A stretch of DNA of 64,000 bases from Leisingera thetidis (lineage in GTDB: Bacteria > Pseudomonadota > Alphaproteobacteria > Rhodobacterales > Rhodobacteraceae), in the NCBI RefSeq assembly GCF_025857195.1, contig NZ_CP109787.1, positions 1,057,501 through 1,121,500 of the forward strand. The letters are read 5' to 3'. Each line of letters opens with the position of its first letter. Position 1 is the stretch's first letter. Shown one piece after another: positions 17,978 to 28,890 of this stretch. The notes beneath the pieces were generated by a model. That model did no database searches. It saw only the letters and a program-made list of their open reading frames with translations, and was not told where the DNA came from. Position numbers and translations under genes: made by a program.

Positions 17978-20919
17978 GACTTCCCGGAAAAGGGCTGAAC
18001 CAGGGCGCCAAGCCGGTCACTTTCGCCTTCAATGGCCGTCATATGATGGGGCTGGAGGGCGATACACTGGCCTCGGCTTTGCTGGCCAATGATGTGCATC
18101 TGGTGGGGCGCTCGTTCAAGTATCACCGCCCGCGCGGGGTGCTGACCGCGGGCAGCGAGGAGCCGAACGCGCTGGTCACCATCGGCACCGGCGGCCAGCA
18201 GGATCCTAATGTGCGGGCCACCCAGCAGGAGCTGTTCGAAGGGCTGGAGGCGCGCAGCCAGAACTGCTGGCCGTCGGTCGAGCGCGACGTGATGGCGCTG
18301 AACGATCTGGCGGCGCCGTTCTTTGGCGCGGGGTTCTACTACAAGACCTTCATGTGGCCGGCGGCGTTCTGGGAAAAGGTTTATGAGCCGCTGATCCGCA
18401 ATGCCGCCGGTTTGGGCGCGCTGTCCGGCGAGGCGGACCAGGATCGCTATGAGAAAGCCTTTGCCTTCTGCGACGTGCTGGTGATCGGCTCGGGCCCTGC
18501 GGGTCTGATGGCTGCGCTGACGGCAGGCCGGGCCGGGGCGGATGTGATCCTGGCGGAGGAAGACAGCCGCATGGGCGGCCGCCTGCTGGCAGAGCGCGAG
18601 GAAATCGGCGGCAGGCCGGGCCATGAGTGGGCCGCAGAGGTGCTGGCCGAACTGGAGGGCATGGGCAATGTGCGGCTGATGACCCGCACCGCCGTCACCG
18701 GCGCCTATGACCAGGGCACTTTCGGAGCGCTGGAGCGGGTCTCGCACCACCTGCCGCGCCGCCATTCCCTGAAGGGCAGCCATTTGCCGCGCGAATGCTT
18801 CTGGCGGATTGCGGCCAGGCATGCGGTGCTGGCGGCGGGCGCGATCGAGCGCCCGGTGGCTTTCCGCAACAACGACCGTCCGGGCATCATGATGGCGGGC
18901 GCCGTGCGCGCCTATCTGAACCGCTGGGGCGTGGCGCCGGGCGAGCGGGTCACTGTCTTTGCCAACAACGACCAGGCGCACCAAACCGCGCGCGACCTGC
19001 ATGATGCCGGCGTGCATATCGCGGCAGTGATCGACAGCCGCCACGAGGCGCCGGATGGCGGGCCGTATCAGGTGATCAAGGGCGCGCAGGTTTGCGGCTC
19101 TGCGGGCCGTCAGCGGATCGAGAGCATCACCGTGCGCTCGGTCAAGGGCGAGGAGAAGATCCAGACCGACTGCCTGGCGGTGTCCGGCGGCTGGAACCCC
19201 TCGGTGCATCTGACCTGCCATTTGAACAGCCGTCCGGCGTGGAACCGCGAGGCGCTGGCCTTTGTGCCCGCCGAGGGCGCGGTGCCGGGCATGGTTACTG
19301 CGGGCGCCTGCAATGGCACCTTCTCCACCGCGGGTGCGCTGCGTGAAGGCGCAGAGGCCGCGGCCAAGGTGCTGGAGGCGCTGGGCTTGAAATCCGCCGC
19401 CGCTGATCTGCCGCAGGCGGAGGACGATCCCTACCGTATCGCCGCATTGTGGGCGGTGCCGGGCAAGGGGCGCGCCTGGCTCGACTTCCAGAACGACGTC
19501 ACCGTCAAGGATGTGAAGCAGGCCGCGGTGGAGAACTTCCGCTCGGTCGAGCATATGAAGCGCTATACCACTCAAGGGATGGCGACCGATCAGGGCAAGA
19601 ACTCCAACGTTGCCGCCTTGGCTGTGCTGGCCGATGCGACCGGCCGGACAATCCCCGAGACCGGCACCACCACCTTCCGCCCGCCGTTTGTGCCGGTGTC
19701 CATCGGTGCAATGGGGGCAGGGGCCACCGATGAGGGGTTCAAGCCGCAGCGCTTCCTGACCTCGCACGCCGAGAGCGAGGCGCGCGGCGCGCATCAGCTG
19801 GAAGTGGGCCTGTGGTACCGAGCCGCCTATTATCCGAAACCGGGCGAGACCAATTGGCGCCAGTCCTGCGACCGGGAGGTCACACTGGTGCGCAAGGCGG
19901 TGGGCATCTGCGATGTCTCCACCCTGGGCAAGATCGACATTCAGGGCGCGGACGCGGGCAAGTTCCTGGATTTCCTCTACACCAACACCTTCAGCACGCT
20001 GAAGGTCGGCAAGGTCCGCTATGGGCTGATGCTGCGCGAGGATGGCTTCGTCATGGACGACGGCACCACCGCGCGGCTGGGGGATAGCCACTATGTCATG
20101 ACCACCACGACTGCCGCGGCGGGGCAGGTGATGGCGCATATGGAGTACGTGTCCCAGGTGCTGCGCCCGGAATGGGACGTGCGGTTTACCTCGGTGACCG
20201 AGCAATGGGCGCAGTTTGCCGTTGCGGGGCCGAAGTCGCAGGAGCTGCTGAACGGCCTGCTGGACGAGGATGTGAACGCTGAGACCTGGCCCTTCATGGG
20301 CTGCGGCGAGGCGACCGTGCTGAGCGTCAAGGGGCGGCTGTTCCGGATCTCCTTCTCGGGCGAGCATGCGTATGAACTCGCCGTGCCTGCGCGCTATGGC
20401 GGGAGCCTGTACCGTGAGCTGCTGAAGCGGGCCGAGGCGATGGGCGGCGGTGCCTATGGCATGGAGGCGCTCAATGTGCTGCGGATCGAGAAGGGCCTGA
20501 TTACCCATGCCGAGATCAACGGCACGGTGACCGCCTTTGATCTGGGTCTTCAGGGGATGATGTCCAAGAAGAAGGACTTCCTGGGCAAAGCCATGTCCAC
20601 CCGGGAGGGGCTTATGGCCGAGGACCGGATGCGTCTGGTCGGCCTGAAACCCGTTGGTGCGGCGAAAGAGATCACCGCCGGTGCGCATCTGTTCACGCCG
20701 GGCGACCCGGTGGAGCGGATCTATGACCAGGGCTATGTGACCTCGGCCGGCTACTCGCCGACGCTGGGGCATCCGATCGGCCTTGCCTTCCTGAAGGAAG
20801 GGCCTGACCGGATCGGCGAGACCGTGCGACTGGTTGATCACATGCGCGGCGTCGATACCCTGTGCGAGATTGTTTCCCCTGTGTTCCTTGACCCCGAAGG
20901 AGAGCGTGTCCGTGGCTGA
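17974..20919 (+). CDS. soxA: Sarcosine oxidase alpha subunit
   Basis: This 981-residue protein has an N-terminal 2Fe-2S-like domain (TLASALLANDVHLVGRSFKY), a central NAD-binding pyridine-nucleotide-disulfide-type domain (VLVIGSGPAGLMAAL near residue 168), and a C-terminal GcvT-like aminomethyltransferase domain from about 600 that binds tetrahydrofolate (RKAVGICDVSTLGKIDIQG). Full length for the family. It starts inside the end of soxD and overlaps soxG. Confidence 0.96.
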   Translation: MRLPGKGLNQGAKPVTFAFNGRHMMGLEGDTLASALLANDVHLVGRSFKYHRPRGVLTAGSEEPNALVTIGTGGQQDPNVRATQQELFEGLEARSQNCWPSVERDVMALNDLAAPFFGAGFYYKTFMWPAAFWEKVYEPLIRNAAGLGALSGEADQDRYEKAFAFCDVLVIGSGPAGLMAALTAGRAGADVILAEEDSRMGGRLLAEREEIGGRPGHEWAAEVLAELEGMGNVRLMTRTAVTGAYDQGTFGALERVSHHLPRRHSLKGSHLPRECFWRIAARHAVLAAGAIERPVAFRNNDRPGIMMAGAVRAYLNRWGVAPGERVTVFANNDQAHQTARDLHDAGVHIAAVIDSRHEAPDGGPYQVIKGAQVCGSAGRQRIESITVRSVKGEEKIQTDCLAVSGGWNPSVHLTCHLNSRPAWNREALAFVPAEGAVPGMVTAGACNGTFSTAGALREGAEAAAKVLEALGLKSAAADLPQAEDDPYRIAALWAVPGKGRAWLDFQNDVTVKDVKQAAVENFRSVEHMKRYTTQGMATDQGKNSNVAALAVLADATGRTIPETGTTTFRPPFVPVSIGAMGAGATDEGFKPQRFLTSHAESEARGAHQLEVGLWYRAAYYPKPGETNWRQSCDREVTLVRKAVGICDVSTLGKIDIQGADAGKFLDFLYTNTFSTLKVGKVRYGLMLREDGFVMDDGTTARLGDSHYVMTTTTAAAGQVMAHMEYVSQVLRPEWDVRFTSVTEQWAQFAVAGPKSQELLNGLLDEDVNAETWPFMGCGEATVLSVKGRLFRISFSGEHAYELAVPARYGGSLYRELLKRAEAMGGGAYGMEALNVLRIEKGLITHAEINGTVTAFDLGLQGMMSKKKDFLGKAMSTREGLMAEDRMRLVGLKPVGAAKEITAGAHLFTPGDPVERIYDQGYVTSAGYSPTLGHPIGLAFLKEGPDRIGETVRLVDHMRGVDTLCEIVSPVFLDPEGERVRG

Positions 20920-21457
20920 CCTGATTGCAAAAAGCCCCTGCGAGGGGCTGCTGCCGGCAACCATCGGCGGCATGAGCCTGACCGAGGAGCATCCTGGTGC
21001 AATATGGGCCGTGGCGCCCTTCAAGGGTGAGCAGAAGGTGCTCAGCAAGGCGCTGGAGGCCGCCCATGGCATGGCGTTTCCGGCACCGAACCGCGCCACC
21101 GGCAAGGCGGGCAGCCGGGCTGTCTGGTTTGGCCGCGGCATGGCGCTGCTGATGGGGCCTGTGCCCGATGCCGGTCTGGCCAAACATGCGGCTCTGACGG
21201 ATCAAAGCGATGCCTGGGCCGTCGTGCGATTGGACGGAGCAGAGGCCGAAAATGTGCTGGCGCGTCTGGTGCCGGTGGATCTGCGCGGCCAGGTGTTCAA
21301 GCGCGGCCACACGGTGCGCACTGAACTGAAGCACATGATGGCGTCGGTCACGCGCGTTGGCCCGCAGGCGTTTCAGATCATGGTGTTCCGCTCGATGGCG
21401 AAGACACTTGTGCATGATTTGAAAACAGCGATGGAAGCTGTCGCGGCGCGGGGGTAA
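20912..21457 (+). CDS. soxG: Sarcosine oxidase gamma subunit
   Basis: This protein of about 181 residues (GTG start, VADLIAKSPCEGLLP) is the smallest flavin-free, GcvT-like subunit. The GTG at 20912 lies 9 bp after AAGGAG and overlaps the soxA stop by 8 bp; another GTG at 20906 is too close to the ribosome binding site. The late motif RTELKHMMASVTRVG is typical of SoxG. It is the last gene of the sox operon. Confidence 0.93.
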   Translation: MADLIAKSPCEGLLPATIGGMSLTEEHPGAIWAVAPFKGEQKVLSKALEAAHGMAFPAPNRATGKAGSRAVWFGRGMALLMGPVPDAGLAKHAALTDQSDAWAVVRLDGAEAENVLARLVPVDLRGQVFKRGHTVRTELKHMMASVTRVGPQAFQIMVFRSMAKTLVHDLKTAMEAVAARG

Positions 21458-21493
21458 TCTTCGGGATCACCAACTGATTCCCGGAGCGCATCT

Positions 21494-21832
21494 ATGATCC
21501 GCATCGCCCTTGCAGCCGCCTTGCTGGCGGCTCCGGCCTATGCTTCTGAAACCAAGGAAGAAAGCTGCAAATACCAGGGCCAGGTCATGGCCGCAGTGCA
21601 GCAGGCGCGGCTGGACCGGGTGAAGCAGGAAGAGGTGGAGCAGGCGATTCTGGACAGCGGTCCGGAATGGCCCGAAGCCTATTCCAAGGCGATCCCGCAG
21701 CTGACGGACCACGTTTACGCGATGAAGCGGCGCGACCTGAAGGACGCCGACCTTGGCGCATTGTTCGAACAGCAGTGCCTGCAGAACTGGGATCAGATCC
21801 AGGCGATGCAGAAACAGCTGAAGTCGAACTGA
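21494..21832 (+). CDS. Small secreted protein of unknown function
   Basis: This 112-residue protein has a clear signal peptide (MIRIALAAALLAAPAYA, cleavage after residue 17). The mature part is alpha-helical and charged, with two cysteines (ESCKYQGQV near residue 25 and EQQCLQNW near 99) that could form a disulfide. It ends one base before dnaG starts, so it is probably co-transcribed with it. Confidence 0.75.
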   Translation: MIRIALAAALLAAPAYASETKEESCKYQGQVMAAVQQARLDRVKQEEVEQAILDSGPEWPEAYSKAIPQLTDHVYAMKRRDLKDADLGALFEQQCLQNWDQIQAMQKQLKSN

Positions 21833-21833
21833 C

Positions 21834-23831
21834 ATGTCCCTGCCGCCCGGCTTTCTCGATGAACTGCGCACCCGCATCAGCATTTCTGATGTTGTCGGGC
21901 GCAAAGTCATGTGGGACCAGCGCAAGTCGCAGCCGGGCAAGGGCGACTTTTGGGGGCCATGCCCCTTCCACCACGAAAAGACCGCGTCCTTCCACGTCGA
22001 GGACCGGAAGGGCTTCTATTACTGCTTCGGCTGCCACGCCAAGGGCGACGCGCTGAAGTTTGTCCAGGAGACCGAGAATGTCGGTTTCATGGAGGCAGTG
22101 GAGATCCTGGCGGGCGAGGCGGGCATGGAAATGCCCAAGCGCGATCCCCGCGCGCAGGAGAAGCAGGACCGCCGGACGCTGCTGGCAGACGTGATGGAGC
22201 AGGCGGTGCAGTTCTTCCGCCTGCAGCTGAAAACCAATGCCGCGCAGGACGCCCGCGCCTATCTGCAGCGCCGCGGCCTGGCGCCGCCGGCGCTGGACCG
22301 CTGGGAGATCGGATTTGCCCCCGACGGCTGGCAGAACCTGTGGGACGGCTTGCGCGGCAAGAACGTGCCCGAGGATCTGATCATCGGGGCGGGCCTCGCC
22401 AAGCCCTCCAGCAAGGGCGGCAAACCTTATGACACCTTCCGCAACCGGATCATGTTCCCGATCCGCGATGCGCGCGGCCGGGCAATTGCTTTTGGCGGCC
22501 GTGCGATGGACCCGAACGACAATGCCAAATACCTGAACTCGCCCGAGACCGAGCTGTTCGACAAGGGCCGCAGCCTTTATAACCACGGGCCGGCACGGGC
22601 AGCCTCGGGGCGGGGCTCCACGCTGGTCGTGGCCGAAGGGTACATGGACGTGATCGCGCTGGCCGAAGGCGGCTTCCAGTCCTCCGTTGCGCCGCTGGGT
22701 ACTGCAATCACCGAAAACCAGCTGCAGATGCTGTGGCGGATGTCGGACGAGCCGGTCATTGCGCTGGACGGCGACACCGCAGGGCTGCGCGCCGCCATGC
22801 GGCTGATCGACCTGGCGCTGCCGCTGCTGGAGGCGGGCAAGTCCCTGCGCTTTGCCATCATGCCCGAGGGCAAAGACCCAGACGACATGATCCGCAGCGA
22901 AGGCCCGCAGGCGGTGCAGGCGGTGCTGGATCAGGCGATGCCGATGGTCAGGCTGCTGTGGCAGCGCGAGACCGAAGGCAAGGTGTTCGACAGTCCTGAG
23001 CGCAAGGCGGCCCTGGACAAAAGCCTGCGCGAAAAGATCAAGCTGATCCGCGACCCGTCGATCCGCAAGCATTACGGCGACGACATCAAGGAGATGCGCT
23101 GGCAGCTGTTCCGCGGCAACCGGGGCGGCGGCGGCAGCAGTTTCCAGCAGCGTGGCACCCGCGGCGGCGGCTTCCGCGACGGGTCCCGCACGCCCTGGAA
23201 GCCGGGCAAGGGCTTTGGTCCGATCCCGCAGCCGCGCGCAACCACCCGTGCTTCGCTGGTGGCGGGTGCAGATGACGAATATTTTGCGGCGATGCGCGAG
23301 GCGGTGATCCTGGCCACGGCGATCATTACGCCGGCAGTGATCCCGGATTTCGAAACCAGCCTGGAGCGCCTGCAATGCGCCGACCCGGACCTGGCGGTGC
23401 TGCGTGATATGGTGCTGCGCCACGGCATCGACGCGCCGGAGCGCCTGCGTGAGGAAATCGACTGGTCTTTGGGGCCTCAGGCCCTTGAAAACCTGTTTGG
23501 CCTTCGCCATGTCGCAATTATCCCCTGCCTGCGCAAACCCGGTGATACCGAACTGGCCAGCATGACCCTGGCCGAGGAATTCGCAAAACTCGAAGCGCGG
23601 CGCGGGTTGGACGCGGAACTGGCAGAAGCCGAAGAGGATTTGGACGGCCTTGCCGATGAGGCGCTGACCTGGCGTCTGCGGCAGGCCGCCGAGGCCAAGA
23701 ACAAAGCGGTGCGCAGCGAGAATGAGGACCAGGCGCAGTATGATGTGGGCAAGAATGGCGCACGGCTCAACCGGGATGAGCGCGATGCCTTTGGCGCCCT
23801 TTTGGACCGGATCGGCTTTTCCGAGAAGTGA
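21834..23831 (+). CDS. dnaG: DNA primase
   Basis: This 665-residue protein makes RNA primers for replication. The N-terminal zinc-binding domain shows CPFHHEKTASFHV and YYCFGCHAKGD (Cys/His/Cys/Cys, residues 43-68). The TOPRIM core contains VVAEGYMDVIAL near 268 and ALDGDTAGLRAA near 312. A Gly/Arg-rich linker (about 430-465) leads to the helicase-binding domain. It precedes rpoD as in the macromolecular synthesis operon; rpsU is absent here. Confidence 0.97.
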   Translation: MSLPPGFLDELRTRISISDVVGRKVMWDQRKSQPGKGDFWGPCPFHHEKTASFHVEDRKGFYYCFGCHAKGDALKFVQETENVGFMEAVEILAGEAGMEMPKRDPRAQEKQDRRTLLADVMEQAVQFFRLQLKTNAAQDARAYLQRRGLAPPALDRWEIGFAPDGWQNLWDGLRGKNVPEDLIIGAGLAKPSSKGGKPYDTFRNRIMFPIRDARGRAIAFGGRAMDPNDNAKYLNSPETELFDKGRSLYNHGPARAASGRGSTLVVAEGYMDVIALAEGGFQSSVAPLGTAITENQLQMLWRMSDEPVIALDGDTAGLRAAMRLIDLALPLLEAGKSLRFAIMPEGKDPDDMIRSEGPQAVQAVLDQAMPMVRLLWQRETEGKVFDSPERKAALDKSLREKIKLIRDPSIRKHYGDDIKEMRWQLFRGNRGGGGSSFQQRGTRGGGFRDGSRTPWKPGKGFGPIPQPRATTRASLVAGADDEYFAAMREAVILATAIITPAVIPDFETSLERLQCADPDLAVLRDMVLRHGIDAPERLREEIDWSLGPQALENLFGLRHVAIIPCLRKPGDTELASMTLAEEFAKLEARRGLDAELAEAEEDLDGLADEALTWRLRQAAEAKNKAVRSENEDQAQYDVGKNGARLNRDERDAFGALLDRIGFSEK

Positions 23832-23896
23832 CGCAGATCGCCGGATTCTGCGTTTTGCTAAGGAAGAGCACAGGAAAATTGGGTAAACGGGGTGAC

Positions 23897-23936
23897 GAAT
23901 CAGGGAATCGCGCTAATGATTCGCGTGATTCGAATC
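23897..23936. promoter_or_regulatory. Cluster of five GANTC sites upstream of rpoD
   Basis: GAATC or GATTC occurs at 23897, 23905, 23918, 23927 and 23932, five times in 40 bp, just before rpoD. GANTC is the target of the cell-cycle methylase CcrM of alphaproteobacteria. The stretch is also partly inverted-repeat (AATCGCG and CGCG-TGATT). Confidence 0.6.
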
Positions 23937-23965
23937 GCCCCGCAGCCCCTGAGTAGGAGCAATGA

Positions 23966-25951
<1,986 letters not shown>

Positions 25952-25958
25952 TTTGGAG

Positions 25959-25983
25959 GGCGCCCCGCGGGGCGCCTTTTTTA
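25959..25983 (+). terminator. Rho-independent terminator of rpoD
   Basis: GGCGCCCC pairs perfectly with GGGGCGCC (18-bp palindrome, 25959-25976), followed by six T. Confidence 0.92.
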
Positions 25984-25997
25984 TCTGCGAGGGATCA

Positions 25998-26363
25998 ATG
26001 GCGACGAACGAGTATTGGGCAAATCGAATTTTCTCTGAATACGTCAAGCTGCGGCAATCAACTGACAAGGTTTTTGTATCATACGGAGACTTGGCAGAAA
26101 TGATTGGACGTAAAGGAGAGCACAGATTGCTGGGGGCTTCTCTCGATATGGTACGGGCGATCTGTGAGCGGGCGAAACTTCCCGACGTTGCAACTGTTGT
26201 AGTGGATCAACAGAGTTTAAGGTCAGGAGAGATAAAGCCATCGCCGAAAGCTCTAGAAAAGCACGGCGGTTGGCCCGGCCTGAGAGCAGAGCAGGGGCGT
26301 GTTTTGGCGTTTGATTGGAATGCGGTTGCAGTCGATAAAGTGATTGCCTGCAAGAGACAATGA
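25998..26363 (+). CDS. Orphan hypothetical protein, probably horizontally acquired
   Basis: This 121-residue protein starts at MATNEYWANRIFSEYVKLRQ after GCGAGGGA. It contains SYGDLAEMIGRKGEHRLLGA, which looks like a small winged-helix or start-of-operon DNA-binding element, and a tail KALEKHGGWPGLRAEQGRVL. I do not recognise the family. Base composition and codon use are clearly more AT-rich than in rpoD and the following genes (AGA, GTA and TTG codons). It starts 15 bp after the rpoD terminator stem-loop. Confidence 0.65.
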   Translation: MATNEYWANRIFSEYVKLRQSTDKVFVSYGDLAEMIGRKGEHRLLGASLDMVRAICERAKLPDVATVVVDQQSLRSGEIKPSPKALEKHGGWPGLRAEQGRVLAFDWNAVAVDKVIACKRQ

Positions 26364-26366
26364 GCG

Positions 26367-26798
26367 GTGGGAAACTCCCTGCAAACAAATACCAACCTCA
26401 TCGTCTTCGACGGCGAATGCGTGCTGTGCTCCGGCTTTTTCCGCTTCATGCTGCGCCGTGACCGGGCGGGACGGTTTGCCTTTGCCACCGCGCAATCGCC
26501 GCTGGGGCAGCAGCTTTACCGCCAGCACGGGCTGCCCACGGAGAACTTCGAGACCAATCTGGTGATCGTCAATGGGTGCACCCATCAGCGGCTCGATGCC
26601 TTTGCAGCGGCGATGCGGGCGCTGCCCTGGCCGTGGCCTCTGCTGTCGCTGTGCCGGTTCCTGCCGGGATGGCTGAAGGACGCGCTCTATTTCAGCATCG
26701 CCCGCAACCGCTACCGGCTGTTCGGCCGCTTTGACAGCTGCATGATCCCCGGTCCGGAGCTCCGCGCCCGCTTCGCCGACGGGGGATATGGCGCATGA
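26367..26798 (+). CDS. DCC-family thiol-disulfide oxidoreductase-like protein (DUF393)
   Basis: This 143-residue protein (GTG start) has the signature FDGECVLCSGFFRFML: the DxxCxxC motif that gives the DCC family its name, resembling a thioredoxin active site. The rest (ARNRYRLFGRFDSC) follows the family pattern. The substrate is unknown. It overlaps the DUF4166 gene by 4 bp (ATGA). Confidence 0.88.
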   Translation: MGNSLQTNTNLIVFDGECVLCSGFFRFMLRRDRAGRFAFATAQSPLGQQLYRQHGLPTENFETNLVIVNGCTHQRLDAFAAAMRALPWPWPLLSLCRFLPGWLKDALYFSIARNRYRLFGRFDSCMIPGPELRARFADGGYGA

Positions 26799-27340
26799 GG
26801 GACGCCTTTGGCGAAATCATTGCGGCGCAACAGCTTGAGGTGCCGCCAGCCCTGCTGCGGTTCCATGGCCAGCCGCCGGTGCGCAGCCAGGGACTGGTCA
26901 CGGTCGAGGGCGGCAGCCGCTGGGCGCGGCTGCTGGCTGGTCTGGCAGGCTTTCCGCCGCCGATGCCGCGAACCCGCTTCCGGCTGGAGGTCGCCCCGCA
27001 GGGCGGCGGCCACATCTGGCAGCGCATTTTCGGCAAGTACCGGACCCGTTCGCATCTGCGGTTCGATCCCGGGAAGGGCAGGGCGGTGGAGCGCTTCGGA
27101 CCCATAGAATTGGAGCTGACCGCCACGGCACAGCAAGGCGCGCTGGTGGTCTCGGTGGAAAAGGCGCGGCTGTTCGGCCTGCCGCTGCCTGCTGCGCTGT
27201 GCCCGCAAAGCGCTGCAATGGAATATGAAACCCCGGAGGGGCATCTCGGCTTCGACATCTCCGCCAGCCTGCCGCGCATCGGCCTGCTGGTGCGCTACAG
27301 TGGGTATCTCGTGCTGCCGGAGCTGGATCTCAGGCGTTAA
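26795..27340 (+). CDS. DUF4166 domain-containing protein
   Basis: This 181-residue protein has the features of DUF4166, a domain often adjacent or fused to DCC proteins or saccharopine-dehydrogenase-like proteins: HIWQRIFGKYRTRSHLRF, RFGPIELELTA and RIGLLVRYSGYLVLPE. The function is unknown. It is translationally coupled to the upstream DCC gene. Confidence 0.85.
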   Translation: MRDAFGEIIAAQQLEVPPALLRFHGQPPVRSQGLVTVEGGSRWARLLAGLAGFPPPMPRTRFRLEVAPQGGGHIWQRIFGKYRTRSHLRFDPGKGRAVERFGPIELELTATAQQGALVVSVEKARLFGLPLPAALCPQSAAMEYETPEGHLGFDISASLPRIGLLVRYSGYLVLPELDLRR

Positions 27341-27352
27341 CCATTTGCTAAC
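27337..27352. promoter_or_regulatory. CtrA-like site (TTAA-N7-CTAA)
   Basis: TTAACCATTTGCTAAC differs by one base from the CtrA consensus TTAA-N7-TTAA and includes TTAACC. It lies about 75 bp before the gene at 27427, partly over the end of the DUF4166 gene. Confidence 0.35.
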
Positions 27353-27426
27353 CCTGCCGTTGTCCGGCGCGGCGGCACTCCCTAAAATTGCAGTCATTGC
27401 CGTTCACGCCTTCCGGGGGGAAGAAA

Positions 27427-27723
27427 ATGCCTGCACATACCGATCTGAACGAGGCGCTTGCCGCGCTGACGGACAAGCTCCGGTCGCTCAATGATCTGGT
27501 GACAGCCAACCAGTTCATGGTTGAAGCGCTGGCCAGACAGGGTGAGGAGCTGAAGCAGATGGACGGTGCCGGGACCAAGGACATGCTGCGCAGGCAGGCG
27601 CGGGCCAGGTTCCACCCGGACACTGGCACCGCCCCGAATGCCGCGGCACTGGCCATCCTGGAGGATGTGCTGAGCCTGCAGCAGGAGAGTGCCGAGATCA
27701 TCCCGTTTCCGGCGCGGGCCTGA
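27427..27723 (+). CDS. Hypothetical 98-residue protein
   Basis: This small soluble protein starts at MPAHTDLNEALAALTDKLRS. The strong GGGGGGAAG 5-8 bp before 27427 decides this start over an upstream ATG at 27388. It is predicted mostly alpha-helical: a coiled-coil-like N-terminal half (LTDKLRSLNDLVTANQFMVE) and an acidic C-terminus ending IIPFPARA. The family is not recognised. A CtrA-like site lies upstream. Confidence 0.7.
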   Translation: MPAHTDLNEALAALTDKLRSLNDLVTANQFMVEALARQGEELKQMDGAGTKDMLRRQARARFHPDTGTAPNAAALAILEDVLSLQQESAEIIPFPARA

Positions 27724-27828
27724 GGCGGTCCCAACACATCTGCGAGAGGCTGCAGCAAATCCGGCCTGCGCCACTTGGAGCAGGCGCAGGCTATCCCTAT
27801 GTTGAAGCAAGCAAAGGGATATTTCCGA

Positions 27829-28230
27829 ATGAAAAACTATATTTCTGCGCTGGGCCTGGTGTGTCTCACCGCCCTTCCCGCGACGGCCGGTGCCTTCACC
27901 ACCAGCCGGGGCGTGCGGGTTCTGCCGGTCAGCGAAACGGTTTATGAGGTGGTGCCCCGCGGGGCTGGCGGAACCTGGGATTACTGGTGCGCCGCAGCGG
28001 AATATGCCCGCCGCGAGCTGGGTGCGGGTTGGACCGATCGTTTTTATGTGGTGCGCGGCCGGGACGTGAGCGTGACCACCGGGCGCCGTTCCTCGGTGCA
28101 GTTCACTCTTTACCCGGAGAGGGCAGGGGTGCCCGCAAAAACCGGCTGGCTGTCGCTGGGCTTCCGGCCGGGTGACAGCATGTCGGTGCAGCAGGGCTAT
28201 GGCTACTGCGTGAACGAACCGGTGCTGTAA
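27829..28230 (+). CDS. Secreted two-cysteine protein, paralogue 1 of 3
   Basis: This 133-residue protein starts at MKNYISALG after AAAGGGA and has a signal peptide ending near ATAGA. The mature region carries the pattern shared with the next two genes: VLPVSETVYEVVPRG, then DYWCAAAEYARREL, FYVVRG, SVQFTLYPE, and near the end MSVQQGYGYC. Two conserved cysteines (WC and YC) probably form one disulfide in the periplasm. No function is known to me. Confidence 0.82.
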   Translation: MKNYISALGLVCLTALPATAGAFTTSRGVRVLPVSETVYEVVPRGAGGTWDYWCAAAEYARRELGAGWTDRFYVVRGRDVSVTTGRRSSVQFTLYPERAGVPAKTGWLSLGFRPGDSMSVQQGYGYCVNEPVL

Positions 28231-28446
28231 AAAGCCGGGAGCGGTCTGAATAGGCAGAAATGGCGGAACTCTGGCGTGCTGGCGGCTGCCGGCGGCGGGC
28301 CCCGGGGCGGGGCGAAGTCCGTCACGAGGAAGCGTTTTGCTGCGCGGGCAGCGCACGGCACTGTGACTCGCTTGTGTGTCAATTCTCCCTACCCTTTCGG
28401 ATACCTGTCTGCCGGGCAGTGCAATCAAGTCTGAAAGGGGTCTGAA

Positions 28447-28842
28447 ATGAAAGCCTCGGCAAGTGTCCTCACCCTCGCCTTTGCCCTTGCGCTGCCGGAA
28501 ACAGCAGCGGCCTGGAATGACCGCCGGGCGGCGCATATCAATGCCGTCTCGCAGGATGTTTTTGAAGTCGTGCCCAAAATCGCGAGCGGCCGATTCTTCT
28601 GGTGCGCCGCGGCGGATCACGCGCAGCGGGTCCTGGCAGCGCCATGGACGGCAGATCTGTTTATCACCCGCGGCCTGGGGCGTAGTGCAACAACCGGCCG
28701 GGTGTCGGCGGTGCAGTTCACCCTGAATGCGGATTTGGCTCCGGCGGCAATCCATGGCAATATCAACAGCCTGCAGGCCGGCCAAAGCATGAGCGTTCAG
28801 CGGGCGTATGACTACTGCCACAGGCTGCCGGGGAAACCCTGA
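28447..28842 (+). CDS. Secreted two-cysteine protein, paralogue 2 of 3
   Basis: This 131-residue protein has a signal peptide (MKASASVLTLAFALALPETAAA). It shares the pattern of its neighbours: VSQDVFEVVPKIASG, FFWCAAADHAQRVL, LFITRGLGRSATTGR, AVQFTLN and MSVQRAYDYC. Position and similarity indicate tandem duplication. The 216 bp before it contain no other gene; GAAAGGGG precedes its start. Confidence 0.82.
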   Translation: MKASASVLTLAFALALPETAAAWNDRRAAHINAVSQDVFEVVPKIASGRFFWCAAADHAQRVLAAPWTADLFITRGLGRSATTGRVSAVQFTLNADLAPAAIHGNINSLQAGQSMSVQRAYDYCHRLPGKP

Positions 28843-28890
28843 TCCGGCGGCAGCCTGGCTCCAGGCTGCCGGAAACGGAAGGAGAAACAG

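Noticed and set aside
17869-21183. 1,104-codon open frame antisense to the sox genes
   Set aside because: It is a shadow of high-GC third-position bias opposite soxA/soxG; sequence is low-complexity His/Gln/Arg-rich and matches nothing.
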